Shown piece after piece: positions 48,673 through 60,744 of a stretch of DNA of 64,000 nt. Made by a program: the position numbers and the translations under genes. The notes beneath the pieces are model-generated. The model had not been told where the DNA came from, ran no database searches, and was given only the letters and a program-made list of their open reading frames with translations. Within the stretch, counting starts at the first letter, position 1; the number at the start of each line of letters is the position of its first letter. Source of the stretch: Tethya wilhelma (Eukaryota > Porifera > Demospongiae > Tethyida > Tethyidae); assembly GCA_964030475.1 (NCBI GenBank), contig CAXIPT010000001.1:6396166-6460165 (forward strand). The letters are read 5' to 3'.

Positions 48673-48719
<47 letters not shown>

Positions 48720-51700
48720 CACACACACGACTGATGTACTCACTGGTAGGAGAGATTGCTCTAACAATAATCCTATCCCAATATACACATTCTATACACT
48801 CATTCCAACCCAAACACACACCATGCAGTAGAACACAGACCTAATGCCTGGGGCTGTAATAATAATAATAACAATGGCTAGTTACAGAGAGTCTGTGTCA
48901 TTTGGCACGGCTAGCCATAAACAACGACAACAAAATAAACAAAACAAAAATAACAAGAGTACGTACAGATACACTTCAATTAAATGAGGAAGACCCTGCT
49001 ACTTACATTTGATTAATAATCTCGTACTCCGGTGCGTCACTCCACACGTTCACGGACACACTCTCCTCCAGAGTCTCCACGTGATGGAACCAGAAGGGAG
49101 GGACCACCAACATGTCCCCTGGACCCACGTCCGCTATCACTGCACCCAATCTGTGAGGGCATGCATGAATGCACATGTGAAGGATGCCAATACTAATGAT
49201 GATTGGTTTTGAGTTTGATGGCGAGTTAGTGAAAATCATAACACACTTATCGACAAGCGAAGGTGGTCACACATGAACACACCGCACACATGCAAACATT
49301 AACTACATAACTATAATTTATCATTCTGAGATTGTACATCAGTGTGTACATACTTTATGAACTTTCAGTGTAAGTGTGTGTACATATTCATAGCTAACAG
49401 TTAGAGGAGAGGAAACAATGAGTCAGAGCTCACATAGCACACCCAACACACAAATACCCATACACATACACACATATACACATACATACACATTACACGC
49501 ATACACACATATATACATATACACACATACATGCATATACACATATACACACATATACACACACATACACATATACACATATATACACACATACATACAC
49601 ACGGCTATGCTATTGACTTCCAACACAGCATCTATTCACTTGAAGTCATTAGCTCATAACACCCGGTATAATGAGAAACTTCATGCACTAAGTACTTTCA
49701 TTGGTAGTCATATGACCAGTCAGGCAATCCTCAGTTAGGTCAGTATGTGTTTCTCTGATAAACACTTGGGTCAATACATTAGCTCAGACCAATAATGAAT
49801 GGTATTTCTAGAGGCAGTACAAAAAGGAAATGGAAGCATGATTACACACTCACCCCACAGATTAAAACAACCCCTGTAATACTCTGGCACCAATGTAATC
49901 TAGCTTCCCTGAAAGATCAATATACAAACGTAAACAGTTTCCTTTGATTCATTATTCGAAAGCAATATCATAGGAGTCCATTTGTGTACAATCTGTTACA
50001 ACCTAATGGTTGTCCATATGGGTTAGATGTAGACAGGGCCAACTTCAAACGTCATTAGAATTCCTCTTTTAATTTGTGTCTCAATTATAAAAACAAGTTG
50101 GGGGGCACGGTAAATATGAGCTGGCAATCCTGTTGCTGTTGCTGTCGCTGTTGTTGTTGTCAATGAGCACGTTAATTTGTTTAATGAGTTAAGTATTTGC
50201 ACAGCAACAGTTTTCATGCACAGTGTACATGTGTATGGACACGTGTGTGACCTGCATGAGAGGAGTTATTCAACTTTACGCACACAGTCACGCTTTAGAA
50301 TTATCTAGAAGAATCGCAACCCTCAAAAATATCAGCTATTCTACAGTTGTTGCAGCTCATACCAGGCTGAGCCAAACATGGACTAAAGCAATTAAAATTT
50401 AATTCCTCAAATTTTAGGAAATTCAAAGAAGCAGAGACACTTCCTTTGATAAATGATTGAAATAATATTATACCATTCGCACACATACACAAAGAGATAA
50501 TTCTAAAAGCTCAAACCACTAATAAAATCACACATCCGTTGTTGTCACAATAAACTATAGCTCAGGTTAGTGCCTATGGCCTCAAACAATGTGGACCAGG
50601 CTAAGCATACAAACATAGACACACTGTAGAAAATAGGTATCTGGATGAAACGATGGGGGTATCTCCGTTGAGTAACACTGTTCTCCTCCTAGTTGAGGAG
50701 CATGGCAATTACTCAAGATCGAGATATATTAGAAGATATATTAGAAGCAGTCGCCAATGTCGCTGTTGTTGTTGTTAATGTACAGGTTAATTTGTTTAAT
50801 GAGTTAAGTATTTGTAAAGTAACAGTTTTCATGCATCGTATACACGTGTATGGACTCATGTAGGATCCCCTCACAAGAGGGTCAGACAGCTGGTACACTG
50901 CACATGTACAAATGATACTTCACATATATACATGCACTATATGTTGTATGTCAGCATTATAATATATAATACGGCAAAGAAAGATATCACAGCCTTTGTT
51001 GAACATGTTGGTAATAATGCAGATGCCAAGTTAGTAACAGGAGCCAAGACAATACATGCTATTCTAGTTATTGCCACTCATGCTAGCCAGACTGAGTTAG
51101 AAATAACACATCAAACGACGTAAATTACAGGAAATTCTGAATTATAGGAACTCCTCTACTCAACACACAATTATACACACTTCCTTTGACAACAGTAATA
51201 CAACAATTCTAGAAGCTTTAGCCGGAAATAGAGTTACACAAAACACATTAGTAGCTCTGGTTAGTGTCTATACCTTGAGACAATGGGAACTAGACTAACA
51301 CTCTAGAGGCAACAGCTAATGGGAGGAAATGATATTGGTATCTCCTTTACCTATAGTCTTGTTCTTCTCCTGTTCACTAGTTCCCTCTTAGCTGTACAGG
51401 CAGTGATCCCCTCCTAACTGTACAGGCGGTGATCCCTACCTAACTGTTACAGTGTACAGGCGGTGATTCCCTAGCTCCTAATGGCAAAGGCTCGTGCATG
51501 CAGCTAGGTAGGCTGTCAGGTGAACACAAAGTACAAGAGTAGAAACTATAGTACCACACTAGAAACATACGATGGACTCTACGACATGTGAATGTAATGC
51601 TCTTCAAAGCCTAATTAGGGCAGATGTGCACAGACCATGAGGATGTCATCAGTAGTCTTCCTTGGCAACCAATCACTAGGTTCCTCTCTCTCACTCTCTC

Positions 51701-51906
51701 TGTGATTTGTGTCATGCACATCCCTCAGTGCAGTTACATATTATGATGAAGGAGACACAATGTATAGAAAATGCTCTCATGTTAACAACACATACATTTG
51801 GTATAGTACGTGTTTGAACCCTTTAAATGTTGTCAATAACAATTTTAGGCAACATACTCATACCCTAGCCATGCAGACTATGTTGATTCTGCTGACATTA
51901 AACGTC

Positions 51907-51942
<36 letters not shown>

Positions 51943-54900
51943 TGGGTGAGCAAAATATGTGTGTACGTATGAGCGTATCTCTGAGCACAACACATCAGCA
52001 CTCAACAGCGTGCGTGAATCGTGTTCTTCTAAAGACTAGGAGGGGTTTTTGATGTGACTAATGGGCTTGTTCTTTAAGTTGAAATCATGTTCTAAGTACT
52101 TACTCTGCTCATACCACACATGTAGTACATTGATTCTACACACACACATAATGTATGTACTAAAAATAATAATAATTGTACCTTATGGGATTATTCTATT
52201 TAGAGCACTGTGTTTCTAGTACGTAGGTAGGTTGAGAAAAAACATTTATGAGAAATTCTTCTAGGGATGTACCTTGAAAAGGAAGGGAATGCTTTGACAT
52301 CGGGATCCAGGATATCCACCTGACTGTGACCGTAGTGCTGTATGGGAATGGGACAGGGAAGAGAATTAAGTGCGTTGATGGAATGGAATTAATGGAATCA
52401 CACAAACAGACACAGGAAGCATTTGTGAAATTGCTCGTAATAATTATAGTCTTCATTTGAAAAAAAAGCATTAATATACTGATGATATATTATATGTGAG
52501 TGTGTGAGTGCAATCAACAGATGTGCATACACATGCATGCAAGTTGCGGTACATGTGTATCTATAGTATGTGCATACGTACAGGGTGTAGGCAAGGGTAG
52601 AGATAGAGGGGCTGATCGGGTGGGAAGAGGCTGAAGCGTTTCCTCCCTTGTAGTTGGACAAAGAAGTTGTATGTACAGTCGTAGTGGGTATGAGTGACCA
52701 GGCCCGCCCTACCGATCCAGAGGTTCACCTGAGGAGAGAGAGTGTGTCATGATAATGAATTATTTACATCACTAGCAAGTTTATACACACCACACAGAAA
52801 TCTGAGATGGTACAAGATATGCTGAACCTATATTGCACTGAGAGAAGCATGATGGAACAGATACTAGTGTAATCCAGCCTTAATCAAATATCATCTTTCT
52901 TATTTTTAGCACGTTACAAGTATCCGATCATCATACTTATGACACAGAATAAGAGTTCATGTACGACATATGAGACATATGACTGTGTGTACGTGTACTA
53001 TTTGAGGTAAGTATACCTGAACATTCTCCTCACTCAGAATAAGGTCGTTGATCGGCTGCAAATATCCAATGATGTCATGGAAACTAGACCTATGTATAGA
53101 AGAAAGTCAGACACAAAGACAGACAGACAGACAGACAGTCAGACGTCATGGTATAGCTACCATCCACTAACCCATCCACTAATAGGGTAACCCCTAGCAA
53201 GGCATGCTGGCTATTAGAACCAAATTAGCTTTAATCAAAGGCTCCGTGTGCACTCTCCGTAGTACACCTCCAGACACGATGTCATTAAACTAAATACCAT
53301 ATTGCCTAGTGAGGCAAGCTGCAATGAAAGCAGCCAGAGCATCTGTCAGCCCCGTGGGGCTGGCTTGAGAGTGGCAGTGATCCTTGCATGCTCACTAGGG
53401 CAATGAGGTGTGGGAGAGAGAGGTATGCTAGCTAACAGGCCGTGTCAACATGTGTCAACATAGAGTGAACATGCTACAGGAGCAACTGGAGTGCCAGGGT
53501 TCACTGCTTCAGGACAATAGGGTTCAATTATTCATAGTCAATGAAGTGCCATCAATCTAAATTATTACAGTACTATACCAACACTTAGCGGTGGTGAGAG
53601 AAAGAGCAGTTGCTCATGTTACCATATTCAGAGATGGCGACATTCCTCCTAACTTAGTTCATAATTATTATTATATTGTAATTATACAGGGCAGTGATAA
53701 TTCTAATTTTGACAGCGACTGAAAGATTTTGAGTGGGAGGTGAAGATTTCCTGAACTTCATAGACCCTAGCAGAACCAATCAGAGGCTCATTCAGTCTCT
53801 ACACGGACTGTTGCTACACATAATCATTACAGATACACACACATACATGCAGAGCTTAAAATATGTGCATCTGTGTTTATATTGCATGCATTCCCCAAGC
53901 TGATTGCACGGTTAAGCTGCTATACCACCAAGATCCTCTTACAACACCAATAGCTGTAATGATATGAGGTATCTCTGTGTGAAACAGGATAGCTCTTCGC
54001 CCACCACTCTTCACTAAAGGAAACGAACAATAAACCACCAAAATTGCTCACTTATCACACTATGCACAGCAAGTGCTTAATTTACTAAGTCACTACCTCT
54101 AGCAACCATAATGGTATGGTGCAGGAATGGATACTAGTGGTTGGGACTGATAAAACAGCACTCAAAATCAAATTTCACAGTTGATTGTACGCTACACTGT
54201 ATAAGCCCTCATCTTGCCTCTACACCACATGTACAGCTGTCTATTGATACTAGAGTGCTGTTTGTGGGAATTTTGGTTCTTTCAATGAGACAGTTAAGTC
54301 ATTTGTCCATGTGTAGACCATGCAGCCGGCAATGTTCAGTGACTGGCATCCAATATTGTGCCTGGTGACAACACCACCCACCCACCCGTTGGGATAAATA
54401 AACATCTGTACGATGTACGATGTCAGCAAGTGGGAGATTAACACTGCCCCCAATATAATCACAGCCGTATCATCTATNTTCTCCTCACTCAGAATAAGGT
54501 CGTTGATCGGCTGCAAATATCCAATGATGTCATGGAAACTAGACCTATGTATAGAAGAAAGTCAGACACAAAGACAGACAGACAGACAGACAGTCAGACG
54601 TCATGGTATAGCTACCATCCACTAACCCATCCACTAATAGGGTAACCCCTAGCAAGGCATGCTGGCTATTAGAACCAAATTAGCTTTAATCAAAGGCTCC
54701 GTGTGCACTCTCCGTAGTACACCTCCAGACACGATGTCATTAAACTAAATACCATATTGCCTAGTGAGGCAAGCTGCAATGAAAGCAGCCAGAGCATCTG
54801 TCAGCCCCGTGGGGCTGGCTTGAGAGTGGCAGTGATCCTTGCATGCTCACTAGGGCAATGAGGTGTGGGAGAGAGAGGTATGCTAGCTAACAGGCCGTGT

Positions 54901-57900
54901 CAACATGTGTCAACATAGAGTGAACATGCTACAGGAGCAACTGGAGTGCCAGGGTTCACTGCTTCAGGACAATAGGGTTCAATTATTCATAGTCAATGAA
55001 GTGCCATCAATCTAAATTATTACAGTACTATACCAACACTTAGCGGTGGTGAGAGAAAGAGCAGTTGCTCATGTTACCATATTCAGAGATGGCGACATTC
55101 CTCCTAACTTAGTTCATAATTATTATTATATTGTAATTATACAGGGCAGTGATAATTCTAATTTTGACAGCGACTGAAAGATTTTGAGTGGGAGGTGAAG
55201 ATTTCCTGAACTTCATAGACCCTAGCAGAACCAATCAGAGGCTCATTCAGTCTCTACACGGACTGTTGCTACACATAATCATTACAGATACACACACATA
55301 CATGCAGAGCTTAAAATATGTGCATCTGTGTTTATATTGCATGCATTCCCCAAGCTGATTGCACGGTTAAGCTGCTATACCACCAAGATCCTCTTACAAC
55401 ACCAATAGCTGTAATGATATGAGGTATCTCTGTGTGAAACAGGATAGCTCTTCGCCCACCACTCTTCACTAAAGGAAACGAACAATAAACCACCAAAATT
55501 GCTCACTTATCACACTATGCACAGCAAGTGCTTAATTTACTAAGTCACTACCTCTAGCAACCATAATGGTATGGTGCAGGAATGGATACTAGTGGTTGGG
55601 ACTGATAAAACAGCACTCAAAATCAAATTTCACAGTTGATTGTACGCTACACTGTATAAGCCCTCATCTTGCCTCTACACCACATGTACAGCTGTCTATT
55701 GATACTAGAGTGCTGTTTGTGGGAATTTTGGTTCTTTCAATGAGACAGTTAAGTCATTTGTCCATGTGTAGACCATGCAGCCGGCAATGTTCAGTGACTG
55801 GCATCCAATATTGTGCCTGGTGACAACACCACCCACCCACCCGTTGGGATAAATAAACATCTGTACGATGTACGATGTCAGCAAGTGGGAGATTAACACT
55901 GCCCCCAATATAATCACAGCCGTATCATCTATCAATGCTACAAATGAGATGATAGTCAACATGTAAAAGGATCTTTGATACAAAAATCAATAGCATGCAG
56001 TCAATCACTGACAATATAACAGGGGTGTATTAATAATTCCGCTACTGCACTAAACAAACCATCCCAATGCCTGCTCAGGCTCATGTAAACATCTTGGCCT
56101 AAGGATGAGCCAATAGCTAGATGAGAAGTGTGATTACAGGAGTATCACAATGATTATTATTATCCATGAACATTTTTCAGTTGCACGGTGACTTACAGCA
56201 TAGAGACACAGTGATTAGCCTCGTTCCCAGGCCTTCCTTTTTTTTTTTTACCCAAAATGAATAAATTAAGGGGAAAGCCTGGGAACGAGGTTACACAGTG
56301 ATTCTAAAATGCTAATAATGGAAGTGCTTACAATAACAGTTTTCATACGAAGGAATGGCATAAGTATACTTAGGACATACATGGCATATATTATAGGAAA
56401 TAATAATGTGTACAAGCCCCCATTACAATGAACACACCAACTGTCAAAAACATCCGTTTTTAAAGTACCAATTGCTTCAATAAGTTCACTAAAAGGAACT
56501 ACCAACAATTTCAATCTCCTTACAGAACTCTCCCTCCTGCCATCATTATCACCACTATGAATAGCGGAGCAATGTACTTCGTTGCACTATGTATACATAA
56601 CACACAAGAAGATACATGCACTGACTGGCTTGTGTAAACTCTGTAACCATAGCAACAGCATACTAGGTTAGCATAAGTAGTATACTCTATCAAGCATACA
56701 AATTAGACCGCACATGTTGCTACAGACTATGGATTTCACCGAAAACACTCATCCAAACATCGAAACAAAGACAGTCATGTGTGCCATATCAATAGATCTA
56801 GTTACATGTTTCCAAATACGATAGCACTAGTACTGTGTTGATACCCCACCTCTCCCACCTAATAGTGATTAATGTGTACAGTATACGGTCAAAAGGTCAC
56901 ATACTTGAGGGTGGCCACATCCTGACTGAAGTAGAGGAATGGCCCTCTCAGTCTGTGTTTATTGGAATCACCCTGTGTGTGTATGTGTATGTGTGTGTGT
57001 GGAAATGGAGATTGGAAATATGTGTATCAGTTTGGAATGAATTGCATGTATTGTGTAAATGGTATTTGATAGCTAGCTCAGTTGTGGTCTCCTTTACCCA
57101 TTGTAATATCTCTGGTATGGTTGTGTTCACTTTAATGTTGAAGTCCTCCCACTTCTCATTGACTAGGGGCTCCAGAGGCTTGTCGTCGTGAAAGGTTATG
57201 AAACTTCTCTTGCTCTCCTACAACAATACAACGTTCAGTTTCAATATGACAAATAAAATGGGAATCATTATTGTTATGGTCTGCTATCAACCCCACTTTG
57301 AAGATAGATGTTTGTACCCAAGTACTTTCAGGCTATTGTGATTTTATAGGAGGAAAAGGTTAATTGCTGTGTCCCTGGATCAATCATCATAATAGATCTC
57401 TGTGGCATCTATAACACAACACTTTCTTGGGCACAATTTGTGAGGGCAAAGTTCTTGAAAAAACAGAGATAACTTCGTTCCCACACAGGCTCCCTTAATT
57501 GGGGAAATAATTTTTCAGTGGGAGTGAACTCCTGGAGAGGGATCCGGGGATGAGGCTATGTCAGTGTAGAGAAGTAAACATTACTGTCCACCTTCAGCTC
57601 ACCTGCCTGTAAGCCATCACATGAGGAAGCTTGGTGGAGAGAAAGGAAGAGGTAAAGACTTTCGTGGCAGGCCATCTGCAAGGTCAGGATTCAAAAATAT
57701 CTCTTGGCATCCCCGACTCTGGGGGTAATCCATTGTTCACTCACCTGTGTGCTAAGGAATCTGTTATGATTAATGGCTCTCTACTTTCAGCAACTTTTCT
57801 ATGAATGCATGAAGGACAAGATACAGGTGATGAAACTGTATAATTTGTCGGTATGCATGTTGGGTTCAGTACATTTTTAAAGAATCATTTAGCACAGGAG

Positions 57901-58202
57901 AAGAGGCTTTACCTGTAAGTTTTGTCTCCTATTCTTCTTCTAGGGACAAGCTGCAAAGAGTCTGTTTATAGGTGGAGCTAGTAGACATGGGTGGAACAAA
58001 TAGGGGAGTGGTCTGGTTTACCTGCAGTTTCACTTTGTGCTCCAGTGTCATTGCTGCTGTAGTAGACAGAGTACCAGCTCACTGCCAGTAGCACGGACAC
58101 CAATGAGCAAACAAGAAGCCACGGGATACCCGAAGAAGACGGCGTGGAGGGCTTTACAGCTCTTTCTTTTCTCTTTGAACTTGGCTTTGAACTTGGCATC
58201 AT
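42973..58202 (-). CDS. type II membrane JmjC (FIH-like) 2-oxoglutarate hydroxylase
   Basis: Twelve minus-strand exons join in phase to 453 residues: 58022-58202, 57913-57961, 57745-57798, 57603-57675, 57098-57217, 56905-56972, 53017-53089, 52582-52728, 52273-52337, 49007-49150, 46852-46930, 42973-43281. A basic N-terminus (SSKRKERAVK) precedes one membrane segment (about 26-48), so the catalytic part should face the lumen or outside (positive-inside rule). The cupin/JmjC core has HTHYDC (Fe ligands H221 and D223), K236 spaced 15 from H221 as in FIH, LFPPDQPLYLYP, SQVDILDPD and a distal FHH (299-300). These strongly resemble FIH (HIF1AN). Such enzymes hydroxylate protein side chains using Fe(II), O2 and 2-oxoglutarate. 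A membrane anchor is not part of classical FIH. The substrate is unknown. Confidence 0.85.
43617..43617. other. single-N contig join
   Basis: The left contig ends within block X (43357-43616); the right contig starts with inverted P followed by a second X. The contigs thus overlap in X but disagree in the orientation of P. Confidence 0.8.
43618..44320. repeat. inverted copy of segment P
   Basis: It starts CTCTAAAGCATTTAAACC, the reverse complement of about 43350-43366. It ends near GTAAAGCAGTTTCTT, the reverse complement of the left end of P. Divergence includes amino-acid changes in the exon it carries. Confidence 0.8.
43689..43999 (+). pseudogene. inverted, frameshifted copy of the last JmjC exon
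   Basis: It begins after an intact acceptor (TTTTAACAG at 43680-43688) and first reads INPGSSLLRCLRSI. Then AGTATATGCACTACAAGC replaces AGTATACACAACAATC, adding two bases and shifting the frame. The remaining frame is open (HPKMHMAIVWHHFVF to the same GIKSGCYN end). It is on the plus strand whereas all other JmjC exons are on the minus strand, so it cannot be used by that gene as drawn. Confidence 0.75.
44321..46851. other. JmjC intron 11
   Basis: It includes the second copy of block X (44322-44582). The rest has no recognisable exon on either strand and no notable element. The assembled intron length is unreliable because of the duplicated P and X blocks. Confidence 0.5.
46931..49006. other. 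JmjC intron 10
   Basis: About 2.1 kb with no recognised gene. A (CA)n tract lies at 48672-48729. Several short open frames (47118-47312, 47941-48135) lack splice-consistent or family features. Confidence 0.5.
48672..48729. repeat. (CA)n microsatellite
   Basis: CA tract with one CAAACA interruption, in JmjC intron 10. Confidence 0.9.
49440..49603. repeat. CA/TA-rich microsatellite array
   Basis: Interspersed CACA, CATA and ATAT units over about 160 bp. They create spurious long open frames on both strands with His/Thr/Tyr or Val/Cys/Tyr periodicity. Confidence 0.85.
50130..50890. repeat. local direct duplication in JmjC intron 9
   Basis: The block with TTAATTTGTTTAATGAGTTA at about 50172 recurs at about 50789. 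It is preceded each time by a GCTGTTGTTGTTGTT run and followed by AACAGTTTTCATGCA and a CACGTGT-containing stretch. The copies are about 135 bp, some 620 bp apart, and diverged. Confidence 0.7.
51392..51480. repeat. tandem repeat, about 3 units of 27 bp
   Basis: CTGTACAGGCAGTGATCCC, CTGTACAGGCGGTGATCCC and AGTGTACAGGCGGTGATTCC follow one another with short CTCCTAA or TACCTAA spacers. Confidence 0.75.
53024..54477. repeat. 1454-bp segment repeated directly at 54479-55932
   Basis: Every stretch compared is identical between the two copies at a constant offset of 1455. The first copy ends exactly at the contig end and the second starts exactly at the next contig start, separated only by the N at 54478. 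This is the signature of an unmerged contig overlap. It contains most of JmjC exon 7 and part of intron 6. Confidence 0.9.
54479..55932. repeat. second copy of 53024-54477
   Basis: See the entry at 53024. It holds a truncated second JmjC exon 7 (54479-54544) that lacks the donor and so is not an extra real exon. Confidence 0.9.
55933..56904. other. remainder of JmjC intron 6
   Basis: It contains a foldback hairpin at 56217-56294. No exon is recognised. Confidence 0.5.
56217..56294. mobile_element. foldback element with CCTCGTTCCCAGGC ends
   Basis: AGCCTCGTTCCCAGGCCTTCC at the left pairs with the right arm AAGCCTGGGAACGAGGTT. A T-run and A-rich stretch form the loop. Same end motif as the hairpins at 14555-14645 and 23297-23475. 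Confidence 0.7.
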
Positions 58203-58316
58203 TTCCTTTGAAACAGGATGTTGTTTACTTATGTCATAAATCGTAAGATTATATCCGGTTCTCGTGATAACACCATAACACTGTGCAAGGAGAAAAAAGA
58301 GAAAGAAGGCCTCACT
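58203..58316. promoter_or_regulatory. head-to-head intergenic region, JmjC gene and DUF1295 gene
   Basis: Only 114 bp separate the two divergent start codons, so both promoters and 5-prime leaders overlap here. No TATA box is apparent. An in-frame ATG for the plus-strand gene at 58218 would shorten the gap to about 15 bp. I prefer the start at 58317 because the residues before it are basic and low in family-like character. Confidence 0.45.
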
Positions 58317-59420
58317 ATGGATCAGATGGAGCTATTCAGTGGAAATGGCAGTGGTACACCTGACAATAATGGCTCCACAAGCGGTATTGTTGTCATACCT
58401 CGAGACTATGACAACCTAGCTCTGTGTGCTATCATCACAGTTGTCATGCAGTTGAGTTTCTACTTGGTGGCTTGCACATGCAAGTTTGATAAAGTCACAG
58501 ACTTTGCTGGTGGTACTAACTTTGCAGTGCTGGCTGCATTGACGTTTGGATTGAGTGGGGTAGGCCTAGAGATAAGATGTGGTGAAATAAATGTGATTTC
58601 TTCTTCCTTATTTCCCAGACCTATGATGCTCGTCAGATCCTGGTCACAGTGCTGGTGCTTCTTTGGGCAATTCGTCTATCAGGATTTCTACTGATACGAA
58701 TCATCAAGATTGGCAAAGACAACCGTTTTGACAATATCCGTGAAAACCCGATCAAATTCTTTGTGTTTTGGCTGTTTCAAATGTTGTGGGTGTACATTGT
58801 CAGTTTACCCGTGGTGTTTATCAACTCTCCAACTTCAGTGAGAGTATCGTTTGGTGTAACGGACTATGTTGGTGCTGTTGTCTTTGCCCTGGGCTTCTTA
58901 CTTGAAATAGTTGCAGACACATACAAGTTCATATTTCGCAGCAATCCAGCCAACAAGGGAAGGTGGTGTGATGTCGGTGTGTGGAAGATATCGAGACATC
59001 CTAACTATCTTGGAGAGATTGCACTATGGTGGGGAGTGTTCATCATTAGTGCAATGATCCTAAGAGGTCCCAAATGGGTGGCCATATTGAGCCCACTCTT
59101 CATCACAGCACTGTTGATGTTCTTCACTGGAATACCTCCTCTGGAGAAGAGCTCCGATGAGAAATATGGAGAGTAAGTTGACAACACACACACCATCTAT
59201 CCACCTCCTCATGCACTCGCCCCTCTCTACCCCATACAGCAATGAGGAGTACATAAAGTACAAGAAGTCCACTCCACCTCTCATTCCCGGCATCCCTCCT
59301 CTCTACCTCATCACTCCTTACCTCCTCAAACTGGTCTTCTGCTGTGAATTCCCCTTCTATAACTTTCTCAAATCAAAAGACCAAACTGAAACAGCCAAGT
59401 TGAAGGATGAAGAGAACTGA
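58317..59420 (+). CDS. steroid 5-alpha-reductase-like / DUF1295 membrane protein
   Basis: Exons 58317-58559, 58619-59172 and 59240-59420 join in phase to 325 residues. The protein is very hydrophobic with about six to eight membrane segments. It carries the C-terminal signature of this superfamily, WKISRHPNYLGEIALWWG, shared with 5-alpha-reductases and isoprenylcysteine methyltransferases, where it forms the NAD(P)H or cofactor site. The second exon starts TYDARQILVTVLVLLWAIRL, typical of DUF1295 proteins. The upstream 36 in-frame residues (from 58218) could be an extension. It most likely sits in the ER membrane. Which substrate is reduced is not known. Divergent neighbour: the JmjC membrane gene. 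Confidence 0.87.
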
Positions 59421-60604
59421 GTAGCTGCAGTACATCATTGCTGCATGAATTTAATTAGATTTTGTTGTTTCAATCTGAACCTTGTAGTGAATGCATAGAT
59501 TTGGCAAAGGTCATCAGAGATGTTGTATGACTATTTCCTCACTGCATAAACTTAATCATGCTGACCTTCAGAATCAAATGTATAGTTCTCATGCATGCAG
59601 TTTGATCCACTGGCACCATCATCCATATGCCAACTAGCTTGACCTCTTTGTGATGATTCACATGTACAACTTCAAGTTATTTCCAGTACAACAAATATTA
59701 CTTCAGTAGCATGCAGTGTGTGATTTGTAATACGCAAGATCATGCATAAAAAATGGTGGGTGCTGTGAGGTATGTAAATTACAACAATTGTTTCCATTTA
59801 TATACCACATTTAGGAATTATATATATATTCTCAGTAAGCAAGAGTTCTGCAGCTATTTTGTAATCAATATTACAATATATTCTATCTCTCAAAAGGCCG
59901 GACCACTTTAATACAAAAGGCTAGGCTACTCCTGTTCAATGGTTGTCTGACTCGGTACTCTTCTGGGGTGCAAATTAAGCTGGCTTTCGTCCTGCATGTG
60001 TGGTGCTTTAATCTTATCCTTCAAAATGAAACTATGGTCTATATAGTGGCAGCCTGCAGAGTTGGTCACTCAAGTTCAGTGAAATGGTTAACATAAGTCA
60101 GAGTCTTGAGGGCTACATACAATGCTCAGAAAGGAATTAAACTAATTAAATATAACTTACTTGAGCCACTTTAAGATAAAGAGCAACAAGCCTATACCCC
60201 ACATGGAATGATGTCAGTGCCACTGACAGAGACTCAAGGCTAGGCTACTCAAGTTCAGTGGTTATCAGTACTCTTCTGGACTTTCATTCAATACACCGCT
60301 GATCAGCCATGTATCTTTGGCCTAGAAGTATTAACCTTACAAAATACTTTGATCTCTCTCTAAACATGAAACTGTGGTCTTAATTGCAGCTGGCTATAAC
60401 CACAATAAGCCAAAAAAGTTGGGTCACCCAAGTTCAGTGAAATTGCCAACTGAATGATAAAATTATTGTTGTAAGTGGACTAGAACCACAAATTGGGGTT
60501 AATACTCATGACCAAGTACTTTCAATGGACTGTACTTGACCTAGTCACCTGTACTTTTCAGAGACATAGATCTTTACCTTGAATGACATTGTATGCATGC
60601 ATGA
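59421..60604. other. intergenic region with a diverged direct duplication
   Basis: No gene is seen. A block beginning AGGCTAGGCTACTC at 59921 recurs at about 60238, and CAAGTTCAGTGAAAT recurs at about 60071 and 60427. This indicates a roughly 330-bp tandem duplication just upstream of the galectin promoter. Confidence 0.55.
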
Positions 60605-60611
60605 GTATAAA
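60605..60611 (+). promoter_or_regulatory. TATA box candidate for the galectin gene
   Basis: TATAAAA lies 134 bases before the galectin start codon in a GAGTATAAAAGGAGG context, a reasonable core promoter position if the leader is about 100 nt. Most other genes here lack such a box. Confidence 0.5.
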
Positions 60612-60744
60612 AGGAGGTGCTTTAGTGTTTGAGCTACATAGATACCCAAAGGAGAAAACTGTGACAGCTTAACTAACTTCAAGTGTCTCGTGTACTCTGG
60701 TTGATCAAAGGATTTATATACATAGTGACTGGGCTGAAGACATC

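Larger units (their letters stand above)
49151..52272. other. JmjC intron 9
   Basis: About 3.1 kb. It holds a CATA/CA-rich array (49440-49603), a duplicated block (50130-50270 and 50755-50890), a 27-bp tandem repeat (51392-51480) and a (GA)n tract (51910-51938). No exon is recognised. Confidence 0.55.

Noticed and set aside
49401..49738. Long open frames rich in His/Thr/Tyr or Val/Cys/Tyr
   Set aside because: They are products of the CA/TA microsatellite on both strands inside a JmjC intron.
51392..51480. CRISPR-like short repeats
   Set aside because: Three imperfect tandem units with no unique spacers, in an intron of an animal genome.
54479..54544. An additional JmjC exon
   Set aside because: It is the truncated duplicate of exon 7 (53017-53089) created by the contig overlap; the donor is missing.
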